Part shown: positions 26,922 to 34,230 of the stretch, one piece after another
How the letters are laid out: the number at the start of each line of letters is the position of its first letter
Numbering within the stretch: the first letter of the stretch is position 1
Source of the DNA: an uncultured Treponema sp.
Lineage (GTDB): Bacteria > Spirochaetota > Spirochaetia > Treponematales > Treponemataceae
Assembly (NCBI GenBank): GCA_947167345.1
Contig: CAMVHR010000024.1
Location: forward strand, 1 to 40,242
Direction of reading: 5' to 3'
DNA: 40,242 nt
Notes under the pieces: generated by a model
What the model saw: the letters and a program-made list of their open reading frames with translations, nothing else
The model's database searches: none
What the model was told of the DNA's origin: nothing
Made by a program: the position numbers and the translations under genes

Positions 26922-28076
26922 CTACATCTGGCTCGTTACATGTTCGATAGCAGGAAGAATTTCCGTTACACGAACACCAAAGTTTTCGTCAATAACTACA
27001 ACTTCGCCTTTTGCAATAGGCTTATGGTTTACTAATATATCTACCGGCTCACCAGCCAATTTATCAAGTTCAATAATAGTTCCTTCACCCATACCAAGGA
27101 TTTCTTTTATGGTTTTCTTTGTACGACCGAGTTCTACGGTCATCTCCATAAAGACATCCATGATAAGACCGATATTACCCTGCTCCGCACTTCCCATTAC
27201 AGGCTGCAAGTTAGGGAACTGCAGTGACTGAACGTTTGGCGGTGTACCAATCATACCATTCATATTAACTCCCATCTGAGGCATCATACCCGGTTGTGCC
27301 ATCATGTTAGGCTGACCCATCATTGCTGGCTGTGCCATCATGTTAGGTTGTCCCATCATCTGCGCCCCACCCATCATTGCGCCCATACCAAGACTAGCAG
27401 CATCCTGAGCAGGAGTTGCAGGGGCAGCTCCGCCACCCAATGCTCTTGCCATTCCGTCTGCGACAGAACTGCTTACAGCCTCCCATAAGTTAAATGTCGT
27501 TCCATCAATCGTTATAGGATATGTAAACAATGCAAATTTATTCTGAGGCATACGAACCATAGCTTTTGGCTGATTTACAGCCTCAGGAGGGTTCGCAGCA
27601 AGTCCAGGAAGTTTTCCGCCTGCACTCAAAGACGTTATTTCAGTACCCGAATGATTAGAAACTACTTCTGAAATAACAGACAATGCCATATCATCAAGCG
27701 AAGCATTATCTTCTTTATTAATAAGTCCAACAAGTTTCTGAGCAAATTCAGGAGCCATAACAAACAAATGGTCACCGCTTAAACCTGTTGAGAAATCGTG
27801 CATTACAGCAACAACAGTTTCAGGAATTTTTGCAAGGAACTGATTTCTATCCAATTCCTCTACAGTAGGAGATTCTGCTTTTATTTCAGTTCCTGTCATT
27901 GTATTAAGATTTGCAGAAAGTTTATCTTTGATATCATCTGCAAACTTAGACAGTGTAGGAATATCTATTGCAATCTGAGGATCTGCTTTTGTAGAGCCAC
28001 TGGCATTCAATCCACCTGTATCTACTCCAGACAGCAATGCATCTATTTCTTCCTGTGATATTGATCCTTCACTCAT
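26922..28076 (-). CDS. fliY: Flagellar motor switch protein FliY/FliN
   Basis: 384 aa. The N-terminus SEGSISQEEIDALLSGVDTG resembles the CheY-P-binding peptide of FliM. A CheC/FliY-like domain follows (about 70-215), then a Met/Gln/Pro-rich linker (about 230-275) with two perfect-register 12-residue repeats. A C-terminal SPOA/FliN domain (about 300-380, with LIMDVFMEMTVELGRTKKTI) ends the chain. It is part of the C ring that sets rotation direction. It starts inside the fliM stop (ATGA), with GGAG upstream. The linker repeats may vary in number among strains. Confidence 0.93.
   Translation of the reverse strand: MSEGSISQEEIDALLSGVDTGGLNASGSTKADPQIAIDIPTLSKFADDIKDKLSANLNTMTGTEIKAESPTVEELDRNQFLAKIPETVVAVMHDFSTGLSGDHLFVMAPEFAQKLVGLINKEDNASLDDMALSVISEVVSNHSGTEITSLSAGGKLPGLAANPPEAVNQPKAMVRMPQNKFALFTYPITIDGTTFNLWEAVSSSVADGMARALGGGAAPATPAQDAASLGMGAMMGGAQMMGQPNMMAQPAMMGQPNMMAQPGMMPQMGVNMNGMIGTPPNVQSLQFPNLQPVMGSAEQGNIGLIMDVFMEMTVELGRTKKTIKEILGMGEGTIIELDKLAGEPVDILVNHKPIAKGEVVVIDENFGVRVTEILPAIEHVTSQM
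27288..27359 (-). repeat. Two 36-bp tandem repeats inside fliY
   Basis: Residues 240-251 (MMGQPNMMAQPA) and 252-263 (MMGQPNMMAQPG) of FliY are successive copies, encoded by two nearly identical 36-bp units. They make up the flexible Met/Gln/Pro linker between the CheC-like and SPOA domains. Such a repeat can change length by slippage without breaking the frame. Confidence 0.8.
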
Positions 28077-29110
28077 ACAGATTCTTCTCCTTCAGCAGTT
28101 GTTAATTCTTCAAATTCATCGTCATCATCCTGATTGGTTTTTGCAATTACCTGAATTGCCATTTTCTTGCCCACAACACCAGGCTGACAGTAAAATTTCT
28201 TTTTATTACCCACCGCAAGAGTCAATGGGTCTGTGATTTTTGTATTTTGAAGACGAATAACATCGCCCACATGTAAATTTACAACATCACGGATAGGAAC
28301 TTTCTCCGAACCTATTGCAGCAACAAGTTCCATTTCAACATCAGAAAGTTTCTCTTTCAAAGTACCAAGATACTGAGTTGTAGAACTACGCCGTACAGAA
28401 CTAAACCAGAACTGAGAAGACAGCTTTGAAACTATAGGCTCAATTGTAAGATATGGTATACAGATATTCATCATACCTGCCTCATCACCAATCTTAATCT
28501 CAAGCGTTACCAGAATAACCATTTCACTTGGAGGAACAATCTGAGCAAACTGAGGGTTTGTCTCAATCTGCTGCAGTCGTGGACGCAAATCTATTACCTG
28601 AGTCCATGATTCACGCATATTCGCAAGTATGCGGACAATTATACCTTCCATAACAGACTGTTCAATATCAGTAAGGTCTCTGTTAACCTTTCCACCGGTA
28701 TCACCAGAACCTCCGAACAGACGGTCAATCATTATGAATGTAATCTCAGGAGCAATCTCAAGAACTGCATTTCCCTTAAGAGGATCCATATTAACAACCG
28801 CCAGAGTAGTCGGAGTTGGAATGGAACGAATGAACTCCTCATAAGTCAACTGATCAACAGAAGCCACATGGGTATGAACAAGCGTTCGCAACTGCGCAGA
28901 AAGACTTGTAGTGGTAAGACGGGCAAATGTCTCGTGCATATTGGAAACAGTACGAATCTGTTCCTTCGAGAACTTGTCAGGACGTCTAAAGTCGTAGATT
29001 TTAATGCGGCGAGTATCACTAACCGGCTTAAAGTCATCAGACTCACTTTCACCTGTACTTATTGCCTGGAGAAGTTGATCTATTTCATCTTGTGACAGAA
29101 CTTCATTCAT
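28073..29110 (-). CDS. fliM: Flagellar motor switch protein FliM
   Basis: 345 aa, the standard length. The first 20 residues (NEVLSQDEIDQLLQAIS) form the CheY-P-binding peptide. The middle CheC-type domain includes MHETFARLTTTSLSAQLR and the GGSGDTGGKVNRDLT loop, and the C-terminal SPOA domain (about 250-330) has DVVNLHVGDVIRLQNTKITD. It links the chemotaxis signal to the C ring. GGGTGG stands before the ATG. The following gene, fliY, overlaps by 4 bases. Confidence 0.96.
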   Translation of the reverse strand: MNEVLSQDEIDQLLQAISTGESESDDFKPVSDTRRIKIYDFRRPDKFSKEQIRTVSNMHETFARLTTTSLSAQLRTLVHTHVASVDQLTYEEFIRSIPTPTTLAVVNMDPLKGNAVLEIAPEITFIMIDRLFGGSGDTGGKVNRDLTDIEQSVMEGIIVRILANMRESWTQVIDLRPRLQQIETNPQFAQIVPPSEMVILVTLEIKIGDEAGMMNICIPYLTIEPIVSKLSSQFWFSSVRRSSTTQYLGTLKEKLSDVEMELVAAIGSEKVPIRDVVNLHVGDVIRLQNTKITDPLTLAVGNKKKFYCQPGVVGKKMAIQVIAKTNQDDDDEFEELTTAEGEESV

Positions 29111-29143
29111 GTCTTAATCCACCCTATTTTAGTTGCTACTTTA

Positions 29144-29695
29144 TTACTGAGCTACAACGTCTTTTGCTGTAAACATTACAGCCCTAATTCTTGCATTACT
29201 CAGAATGTCATCATTAATCTGATCACGAATCTGCTGTTTCAGTAACTCCTCGTTTTCAGGTCTCAATTCTTCCTGTGTCTTTGTAGAAAAATAACGACGC
29301 AAAAAGTCAATAATCTCAATTCTTCTTGCAGTTATTTCAGTAGAAGCAGCCTTATCATCTTTTTTATATCCAAGGGCCACCTGAACGACAACACTTGCAG
29401 GAATAGCATCATTTGTCTGCGTACGAACCTGATCAAGAGATGTATACCAGTCGTAATCTTCACGCTGAATTGTATATTCTTCGCTAATAGGAATAGCAGT
29501 CTGGGATTTACCATTACCAGTCATAAGCTTAACAGCAATAAATACAACTGTAATAATAAATATGACAGCAGCAAGTGCGATTAAAATCCATTTAAGCAAA
29601 GCTGGAAAGGCACCTTTTAATCCGCCTTTTCCTGAAGAACCACTATCTCCGCCAAGGTCTCCTGCGCCCAAGTCATCTGCATTTTCATCTGCCAT
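29144..29695 (-). CDS. fliL: Flagellar basal-body-associated protein FliL
   Basis: 183 aa. A Gly/Asp-rich cytosolic tail (about 1-30) leads into one membrane helix (ALLKWILIALAAVIFIITVV, about 31-50) and a periplasmic domain that ends RAVMFTAKDVVAQ. FliL proteins form a ring around the stator and support torque. GGAGG lies before the ATG. The 94-base gap before it holds a strong sigma-28 promoter, so fliL and the genes after it can be switched on by the sigma factor encoded later in the same array. Confidence 0.93.
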   Translation of the reverse strand: MADENADDLGAGDLGGDSGSSGKGGLKGAFPALLKWILIALAAVIFIITVVFIAVKLMTGNGKSQTAIPISEEYTIQREDYDWYTSLDQVRTQTNDAIPASVVVQVALGYKKDDKAASTEITARRIEIIDFLRRYFSTKTQEELRPENEELLKQQIRDQINDDILSNARIRAVMFTAKDVVAQ

Positions 29696-29733
29696 AACAT
29701 CCTCCCATTTTATTTAACGTACTTTATATACCT

Positions 29734-29760
29734 TATCGGCAAATTATTCTTTAACTGTAA
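29734..29760 (-). promoter_or_regulatory. Sigma-28 promoter in front of fliL
   Basis: On the minus strand TACAGTTA (29760-29753), 11 bases, then GCCGATAA (29741-29734) match the consensus TAAAGTTT-N11-GCCGATAA at 14 of 16 positions, with an exact -10. The predicted start is near 29727, about 30 bases before the fliL ATG and ahead of its GGAGG. Confidence 0.85.
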
Positions 29761-29783
29761 GAAATTAAAGAAAAATTTACTAA

Positions 29784-29799
29784 ATCCCATTAAAAATGG
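29784..29799 (-). terminator. Weak hairpin at the motB stop codon
   Basis: CCCATT-3-AATGGG (minus strand) straddles the motB TAA. It is followed, some bases later, by AAATTTTTC. The short stem and late T run suggest at most partial termination or an RNA-processing or stability element between motB and fliL. Confidence 0.3.
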
Positions 29800-30512
29800 G
29801 CATCATCCAAAATAATAATGTCAACACGCCTATTATAAGCCCTTCCTTCAGCTGAATCATTACTGAATTTAGGACGGGTATTGGCATATCCAGCCAGAGA
29901 AAACTGATTTTCATTAACACCAAAATCAGAAAGATAATGCAAGACATTTGCAGCACGGGTCGTTGAAAGTTCCCAGTTACTCCTAAAAGCTCCGTCTTCA
30001 GGAACAGGAGTATTATCCGTATGACCTTCGATTCTGAATTTACGATCCTTCATTGCACTGTCATTAAAGAACTGAGAAAGGCGAATAAGAGTTTCCCTTG
30101 TTGCATCTATATTAAGTTCGGCACTCCCCTGTGCAAAGAATGCATCGGAAGCAAGAGAAATTACAATGCCACGCTCATCACTTGTAATAGTAATTTTATT
30201 TGACTTTACATCAGGAGCGAAAATACTGACAGCCTTTTTCATTGTCGGACCGAGAGACTTTCCGCGTTCCATAGAAGAAAGAGAACTGACAACATTACCC
30301 AGATCAGCAAGCCGTCCGTTACTTAAAGAAATTCCACCACCAGTATTATTATTCTGAAGGGAAGCAGAAAGAGCGGCAAGAGCCGCAGAATCAGTTTCTG
30401 TAGGATCATAAAGGGCAACGAAGAAGCAGAGCATGAGCGTAATCATGTCTCCATACGTACCCTGCCACGCAGTGGACGGTTTTTCTGGTTCTTTTTTTTC
30501 TCTTTTTGCCAT
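29790..30512 (-). CDS. motB: Flagellar stator protein MotB
   Basis: 240 aa. The single membrane helix near the N-terminus (about 18-36) contains [19 protein letters not shown]; Asp22 is the ion-binding residue of the stator. The plug and linker region (about 40-110) follows, then the OmpA-like peptidoglycan-binding domain with [16 protein letters not shown] and [19 protein letters not shown]. It anchors the stator to the cell wall. AGGA precedes the ATG, 14 bases after the motA stop. Confidence 0.96.
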   Translation of the reverse strand: MAKREKKEPEKPSTAWQGTYGDMITLMLCFFVALYDPTETDSAALAALSASLQNNNTGGGISLSNGRLADLGNVVSSLSSMERGKSLGPTMKKAVSIFAPDVKSNKITITSDERGIVISLASDAFFAQGSAELNIDATRETLIRLSQFFNDSAMKDRKFRIEGHTDNTPVPEDGAFRSNWELSTTRAANVLHYLSDFGVNENQFSLAGYANTRPKFSNDSAEGRAYNRRVDIIILDDAHF

Positions 30513-30526
30513 CTGCCGTTCCTGCC

Positions 30527-31309
30527 TTAGTCCTTAAGAACTTCGCCTTCAATAGCCTTACGGGATTTTGGATCAAGATATGTAAGAAGTTTCTGAGCAA
30601 GAACGCGAGGGTTATCACCCTGCTGAATGGAAAGGATTCCTTCTATGACCATTTCTTTTGCATTCATTTCTGCAGAATTCTGACCAATGAGTTTCTGTGC
30701 CATAGGACCGAACAACCAGTTAGCAACCCAAGAACCGTACAGCGTAGTAATCAAAGCTGTAGCCATGTTAGGACCAAGGGAACTTTTATCTTCAAGGTTA
30801 CGCAACATACCAATAAGACCGATAACGGTACCCATCATTCCGAAACCTGGACCATAACCAGCCCACTGGTTAACAATATTAATATACGTCATGTGACGCT
30901 GCTCAGTCTTTGCCATCTCACTTTCCAAAATGGCACGAATAACATTACCGTCACTACCGTCAACCATCAGACGAAGACCTTCCTTCAAGAACGGATCATC
31001 CAAATCTTCAAGACCTTCTTCCAAAGCAAGAATTCCTTCACGTCTCGCTTTTTCAGACAGAGAGACCATATTCTGGACAATAGCTTTTTCACCATAATCA
31101 AACACTTTCAAAGTGCGGCCAAGAACAGTTCCAACCTTAAGAACCTGATCCATAGGAGCAACAATCCACAGTGAGAAGAAAGAACCCCCGACAGTAACGA
31201 ATACAGACGGAATATCAATAATATTCATAATAGAGCTACCAGAAGAGATAACTCCAAGTACAACAGCTGCAAGTCCGCCGAAAAAACCAATTATTGTAGC
31301 TATATCCAT
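30527..31309 (-). CDS. motA: Flagellar stator protein MotA
   Basis: 260 aa with four membrane helices: two near the N-terminus (about 1-20 and 30-50) and two later (about 150-170 and 185-205), with a large cytosolic loop between. The loop contains [17 protein letters not shown], the region that holds the charged residues contacting Fli[18 protein letters not shown] carries the glycine/proline-rich third helix. It forms the ion channel with MotB. GGAGG lies 12 bases before the ATG, directly after a sigma-28 promoter. Confidence 0.96.
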   Translation of the reverse strand: MDIATIIGFFGGLAAVVLGVISSGSSIMNIIDIPSVFVTVGGSFFSLWIVAPMDQVLKVGTVLGRTLKVFDYGEKAIVQNMVSLSEKARREGILALEEGLEDLDDPFLKEGLRLMVDGSDGNVIRAILESEMAKTEQRHMTYINIVNQWAGYGPGFGMMGTVIGLIGMLRNLEDKSSLGPNMATALITTLYGSWVANWLFGPMAQKLIGQNSAEMNAKEMVIEGILSIQQGDNPRVLAQKLLTYLDPKSRKAIEGEVLKD

Positions 31310-31337
31310 TTAGAAAAAAAGCCTCCCGTTTTTTATA

Positions 31338-31364
31338 TTATCGGACAATTCAGAAAAACATTTA
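31338..31364 (-). promoter_or_regulatory. Sigma-28 promoter in front of motA
   Basis: On the minus strand TAAA (31364-31361), exactly 15 bases, then TCCGATAA (31345-31338) match the TAAA-N15-GCCGATAA consensus with one mismatch in the -10. It lies in the 88-base gap between flbD and motA. The start would be near 31331, before the motA GGAGG. Confidence 0.8.
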
Positions 31365-31397
31365 CACCAATTAACATGAGATGCAAAACAAAAAGTC

Positions 31398-31592
31398 TCA
31401 GAGTTCCTGATTTATCCCAATTTTTCTTCTATATTCTACGATTCTACTTATAACTTCATCAGGCTTTTCCCTGACAACAACTTTTTTACCAGACAGCAAT
31501 GATATTGTTAAATCGGGATTTTCTTCCATACTTTCAATTTGATGAGGATTCACCCAATAAATTTTGCCGTCAAGACGAGTAACTTGAATCAT
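31398..31592 (-). CDS. flbD: FlbD family flagellar protein
   Basis: 64 aa, the normal size of the short FlbD/SwrD family (not the Caulobacter regulator of the same name). The sequence IQVTRLDGKIYWVNPHQIES with VVREKPDEVISRIVEYRRKI later is the family pattern. In Bacillus the homologue SwrD raises flagellar power through the stator; that fits its place before motA. It is the first gene of the array in this window; the usual treponemal neighbours flgE, flgD and fliK are not upstream, since the next gene is divergent. The ribosome-binding site is weak (AGAG next to the ATG). Confidence 0.92.
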   Translation of the reverse strand: MIQVTRLDGKIYWVNPHQIESMEENPDLTISLLSGKKVVVREKPDEVISRIVEYRRKIGINQEL

Positions 31593-31600
31593 ATCTCTAT

Positions 31601-31629
31601 ATAATGTACGATATTGACGTAACCGTCAA
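31601..31629 (-). promoter_or_regulatory. Possible flbD promoter with a dyad at the -35
   Basis: On the minus strand TTGACG (31629-31624), a 17-base spacer and CATTAT (31606-31601) could form a vegetative promoter. The -35 is one arm of a perfect dyad TTGACG-4-CGTCAA (31614-31629). The predicted start falls within two or three bases of the flbD ATG. Confidence 0.4.
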
Positions 31630-31677
31630 GAGCTTTAATAAAAAATCGTTATTTCAATAATTATAACATATTTTATA

Positions 31678-31704
31678 TTGAGATTTTAGATTTTTAATTA
31701 TAAT
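31678..31704 (+). promoter_or_regulatory. Promoter of the two-component genes
   Basis: TTGAGA (31678-31683), a short 15-base spacer and a perfect TATAAT (31699-31704) precede the response regulator. The -10 ends only 9 bases before the ATG and there is no Shine-Dalgarno, so the transcript would begin at or just before the start codon. Confidence 0.5.
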
Positions 31705-31713
31705 CTTTAAAAT

Positions 31714-32403
31714 ATGAAAGCAAAAATTCTTGTGATCGAAGATGTCTTAGAAATGTCTCAACTTATCTGCATGTATCTCGACAAAGACGGATTCGAATCA
31801 GTTCCGTGTGAAACAGCAGAATCTGCACTTGAAAAACTTAAGTCTGGACTAGTACCGGCTCTCGTACTCCTAGATCTAAACCTTCCGGGAATGAGCGGGC
31901 TGGACTTTCTCAAGCACTTTAGGGATAAATATAAAGCTTCAATTCCAGTCATAATTGTTTCCGCAAGAAACAGTGATGAAGATATCATTGCAGGTCTCGG
32001 TTACGGAGCAGACGAATTTGTAACTAAACCATTCAGTCCAAGAGTACTAGTGGCAAGAGTACAGTCAAAACTTAACAGGCAGGCAGAAACAGAAGCTTCT
32101 GTTGAAGAAGTAATATCTTTTGGTCCCTACAGGCTCTTCTGCAACAGTTGCGTATTAAAAAAAGGCAATGAAAAGATTCCTCTTTCCACAAAGGAATATG
32201 ATGTACTTGAATATCTTGTACGCCATGCAGGAGAACCTCTCAACCCTGAAGTAATTTACAATAGCGTATGGAAAAATCAATACGGAGATGTAACTGCGGT
32301 TGCAGTATATGTCCAAAGACTGAGAAAAAAAATCGAAGAAGATCCGACTCAGCCCAAATACATAACAACAATGTTTGGAATGGGATATAAATTCGAAAAA
32401 TAG
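31714..32403 (+). CDS. OmpR/PhoB-family response regulator
   Basis: 229 aa. The receiver domain (1-120) has the acidic pair ED (9-10), the phosphorylated Asp54 in LLDLNLPGMSG, Ser83 in VSARN and Lys105 in VTKPF. The C-terminal winged-helix DNA-binding domain (about 132-227) shows LSTKEYDVLEYLVRHAGEPL and VYVQRLRKKIEED with GMGYKF at the end. It is the DNA-binding output of the two-component pair with the kinase 15 bases downstream. The signal and targets cannot be deduced. It is divergent from flbD across 121 bases, so it could act on the flagellar array, but there is no direct evidence. Confidence 0.94.
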   Translation: MKAKILVIEDVLEMSQLICMYLDKDGFESVPCETAESALEKLKSGLVPALVLLDLNLPGMSGLDFLKHFRDKYKASIPVIIVSARNSDEDIIAGLGYGADEFVTKPFSPRVLVARVQSKLNRQAETEASVEEVISFGPYRLFCNSCVLKKGNEKIPLSTKEYDVLEYLVRHAGEPLNPEVIYNSVWKNQYGDVTAVAVYVQRLRKKIEEDPTQPKYITTMFGMGYKFEK

Positions 32404-32418
32404 GGGAACAAACTATAA

Positions 32419-33801
32419 ATGAAAATTCGTTCTCAACTAATGCTGCTTATAGTATTCATGGTATTCATTCCCTTTGCCTGCATGATGGTCGTTCCGGCAT
32501 ACCGCTATCTCACATCCCCACAGAGACATCTTTTAAAAGGCTACAAGGAAATTCAAGCATTGGGGAACCTTGATTTTACCGAAGAAGACTGGAGTGTCCT
32601 AAAAGATCAGATAAACAAAATACCTCCAAATGTACAGGCACTTGTCTATTATAATTCAATCGTACTTATTTCAACCATACCGGAAGCAAAAGCAGGAACA
32701 GAAATGTCACCTTATGACATTATGGAACTGATAAACAGAACCAGTTGCATGTACGATTATCAGATACAATCCCCAGAGCGCAGCAAGACAGAAAAACCAT
32801 TAACTCACTCATCACGGTATCCTCCTAAGTTTCTTGTATTGAGTCGAGTAAAAATCCAATCCTCAAAAAAACAAAATTTCGGTACATTATTTACAGTAGC
32901 ATTCACAATGCTTTTGATTTTTGAATTCATCTGCATCGCAGGTCTCATAAATCTTTCCAGAACAATTGCAACATCGATCATGCTATTGGAACAGACTTCA
33001 ATGAAAATTGCCAACGGAGAAATTTGCAAGGCAATAGATAGTCCAAACACCCGAAGCAATTCAAACGAAATAACATCCCTTATTAAGAACCTTGAAAAAA
33101 TACGCATTACCATAAAGGATGATCAGGACAGAAGAACAAAATTCCTTATGGGAGTAAGCCACGACTTAAGAACCCCTATTGCATTAATAAAAGGATACAC
33201 AGAAGCAATTACTGACGGAGTAATCAGCGACAAGGACCAAATATCAAAATCATTGTCCATAATACATTCAAAGGCTGACCAACTCGAAACAATGATCAAT
33301 GACCTCATTAATTATGTAAAGCTGAATAATACTGAATGGAAGCAAAGTCTAGAATACATATCACTGTATCCTATACTAAATGAATTTGCATCTTCTGCAA
33401 CAAATACAGCCACAATATACAAACGGAACATCACTGCTGAAATAAACGTAAGCCCTGAGTTCAAAGTATGCATGGATAAAACTCTGTTTAACAGGGCAAT
33501 GGAAAACCTGTTCAGCAATGCATTGCGATACACAAATGACAACGATTCCATCCACATTCAGGCACAAGAAGAACAGGACTGCATCAAGCTGATAATTTCA
33601 GATTCTGGAATAGGAATTGCCGAAAAAGATTTTGAAAATATATATCAAATTTTTTACCGTGGGACAAATTCCAGACGTGAAAGCGGAATGGGAATAGGGC
33701 TTTCTGTTGTAAAGACAATTATAGATGTTCACGGATGGAAAATAGACGTAAAATCAAAATTAAATGAAGGAACAGAATTTACAATAACAATTCCAAAATA
33801 A
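32419..33801 (+). CDS. Sensor histidine kinase
   Basis: 460 aa. A membrane helix (about 5-27), an extracytoplasmic sensor region of about 125 residues, and a second helix (about 155-178) are followed by a HAMP domain, a HisKA domain with the phosphorylated His248 in MGVSHDLRTPIALIKGY, and a HATPase_c domain with NLFSNALRYTN, DSGIGIAEKD and GMGIGLSVVKTI. It pairs with the response regulator just upstream. The sensor region has no recognised ligand fold. An AGGGGAA is about 12 bases before the ATG. Its stop codon lies within the U tract of the minus-strand small-RNA terminator, so the two transcripts converge and may overlap. Confidence 0.94.
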   Translation: MKIRSQLMLLIVFMVFIPFACMMVVPAYRYLTSPQRHLLKGYKEIQALGNLDFTEEDWSVLKDQINKIPPNVQALVYYNSIVLISTIPEAKAGTEMSPYDIMELINRTSCMYDYQIQSPERSKTEKPLTHSSRYPPKFLVLSRVKIQSSKKQNFGTLFTVAFTMLLIFEFICIAGLINLSRTIATSIMLLEQTSMKIANGEICKAIDSPNTRSNSNEITSLIKNLEKIRITIKDDQDRRTKFLMGVSHDLRTPIALIKGYTEAITDGVISDKDQISKSLSIIHSKADQLETMINDLINYVKLNNTEWKQSLEYISLYPILNEFASSATNTATIYKRNITAEINVSPEFKVCMDKTLFNRAMENLFSNALRYTNDNDSIHIQAQEEQDCIKLIISDSGIGIAEKDFENIYQIFYRGTNSRRESGMGIGLSVVKTIIDVHGWKIDVKSKLNEGTEFTITIPK

Positions 33802-33881
33802 AAATGCTCCGTCAGTGGGATTAGTGGGAACTGCCGGAGCATGGGTGGGACAGAGTAAAATAGTGTTAACTACCTTCTCTT
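33791..33881 (-). ncRNA. Candidate small RNA with UCCC motifs (not described to my knowledge)
   Basis: The minus strand of this gap has a full transcription unit: TTGACA, 17 bases, TATTCT, then about 90 bases ending in a strong intrinsic terminator. There is no convincing open reading frame inside. The transcript contains three CCCAC elements: GUCCCACCC before the terminator stem, and UUCCCAC and AAUCCCAC in the 13-nt terminator loop. C-rich single-stranded loops of this kind are known in small RNAs that pair with Shine-Dalgarno sequences, for example the UCCC loops of Staphylococcus RNAs. The segment UCCCACCC is an exact complement of GGGUGGGA ahead of flhA (23108-23115), and AAUCCCAC also pairs there over 8 bases. 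The role is inferred; existence of the transcript is not yet shown. Confidence 0.6.
33795..33842 (-). terminator. Intrinsic terminator of the small RNA candidate
   Basis: Minus strand: ATGCTCCG and CGGAGCAT pair perfectly, a G/A mismatch follows, then CAGT pairs with ACTG around a 13-nt loop (TCCCACTAATCCC). The stem is followed by TTTTTATTTT. On the plus strand the same hairpin is followed by GGGTGGG, so it is not a terminator for the kinase gene in that direction. Confidence 0.8.
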
Positions 33882-33902
33882 TTGTTTAGAATAACACTAT
33901 TT
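33858..33902. promoter_or_regulatory. Inverted repeat flanking the small RNA start site
   Basis: AAATAGTGTTA (33858-33868) and TAACACTATTT (33892-33902) are perfect 11-base arms separated by 23 bases. One arm overlaps the promoter spacer, the other lies about 13-23 bases after the predicted start. Only one arm would be in the RNA, so this looks like a DNA-level operator pair rather than an RNA hairpin. Confidence 0.5.
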
Positions 33903-33916
33903 ATGGTGTATGTCAA
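33888..33916 (-). promoter_or_regulatory. Promoter of the small RNA candidate
   Basis: TTGACA (33916-33911), exactly 17 bases, then TATTCT (33893-33888) on the minus strand: a consensus -35 with a -10 matching 4 of 6. Predicted start near 33881. Confidence 0.7.
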
Positions 33917-33989
33917 CGAAATATAAATAAATTTATTCTACTCTAGCAAAAAAAATTAAAAATTTTAAATCAAATATTATTAATACATA

Positions 33990-34018
33990 TTGACACTTTT
34001 TTATAATATCAATATACT
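33990..34018 (+). promoter_or_regulatory. Sigma-70 promoter of tRNA-Lys
   Basis: A consensus TTGACA (33990-33995), a 17-base spacer and TATACT (34013-34018) stand 26 bases before the tRNA 5' end. This strong element fits a highly transcribed stable RNA. Confidence 0.85.
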
Positions 34019-34043
34019 TTAGACACTTTGGAAACAAAGAGAT

Positions 34044-34116
34044 GGGCTATTAGCTCAGTAGGTAGAGCAACGCCCTTTTAAGGCGTGGGTCTCGTGTTCG
34101 AATCACGAATAGCTCA
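34044..34116 (+). tRNA. trnK: tRNA-Lys (anticodon TTT)
   Basis: A 73-base cloverleaf. The acceptor arms GGGCTAT and ATAGCTC pair with one G-U, the D arm is GCTC/GAGC, the anticodon stem ACGCC/GGCGT encloses CTTTTAA with TTT at 34077-34079, and the T arm TCGTG/CACGA encloses TTCGAAT. The discriminator base is A at 34116. The 3' CCA is not encoded, so it must be added. A single tRNA with its own promoter and terminator. Confidence 0.97.
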
Positions 34117-34120
34117 TTAT

Positions 34121-34155
34121 AAAAGAATCTAGATTTACTCTAGATTCTTTTTTTT
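34121..34155 (+). terminator. Intrinsic terminator after tRNA-Lys
   Basis: AAAAGAATCTAGA (34121-34133) pairs fully with TCTAGATTCTTTT (34139-34151) around the 5-nt loop TTTAC, and a run of T follows to 34155. Confidence 0.9.
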
Positions 34156-34161
34156 GCCCTT

Positions 34162-34223
34162 TTGAAAATTACACAGCCTGCATCATATAGTATTATTGCT
34201 TATAATACATAAATATGTATAAT
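34162..34223 (+). promoter_or_regulatory. Two possible promoters of the PLP enzyme/phosphatase pair
   Basis: First: TTGAAA (34162-34167), 18 bases, TATAGT (34186-34191), giving a leader of about 33 bases. Second: TTGCTT, 16 bases, TATAAT (34218-34223), with the -10 ending only 7 bases before the ATG, which would give a leaderless message. No Shine-Dalgarno is seen before the ATG at 34231. Confidence 0.5.
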
Positions 34224-34230
34224 GTAAAAC

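Noticed and set aside
30506..31174. 222-aa plus-strand open frame
   Set aside because: It lies antisense to motA, which is fully supported by family motifs; composition is unlike a real protein.
33814..33850. Four GGG runs on the plus strand as a G-quadruplex, or an MraZ-type GTGGG operator
   Set aside because: Loop lengths are uneven (6, 14 and 1), the GTGGG spacing is 9 rather than the 10 of MraZ boxes, and no mraZ is near. The minus-strand hairpin and terminator explain the sequence better.
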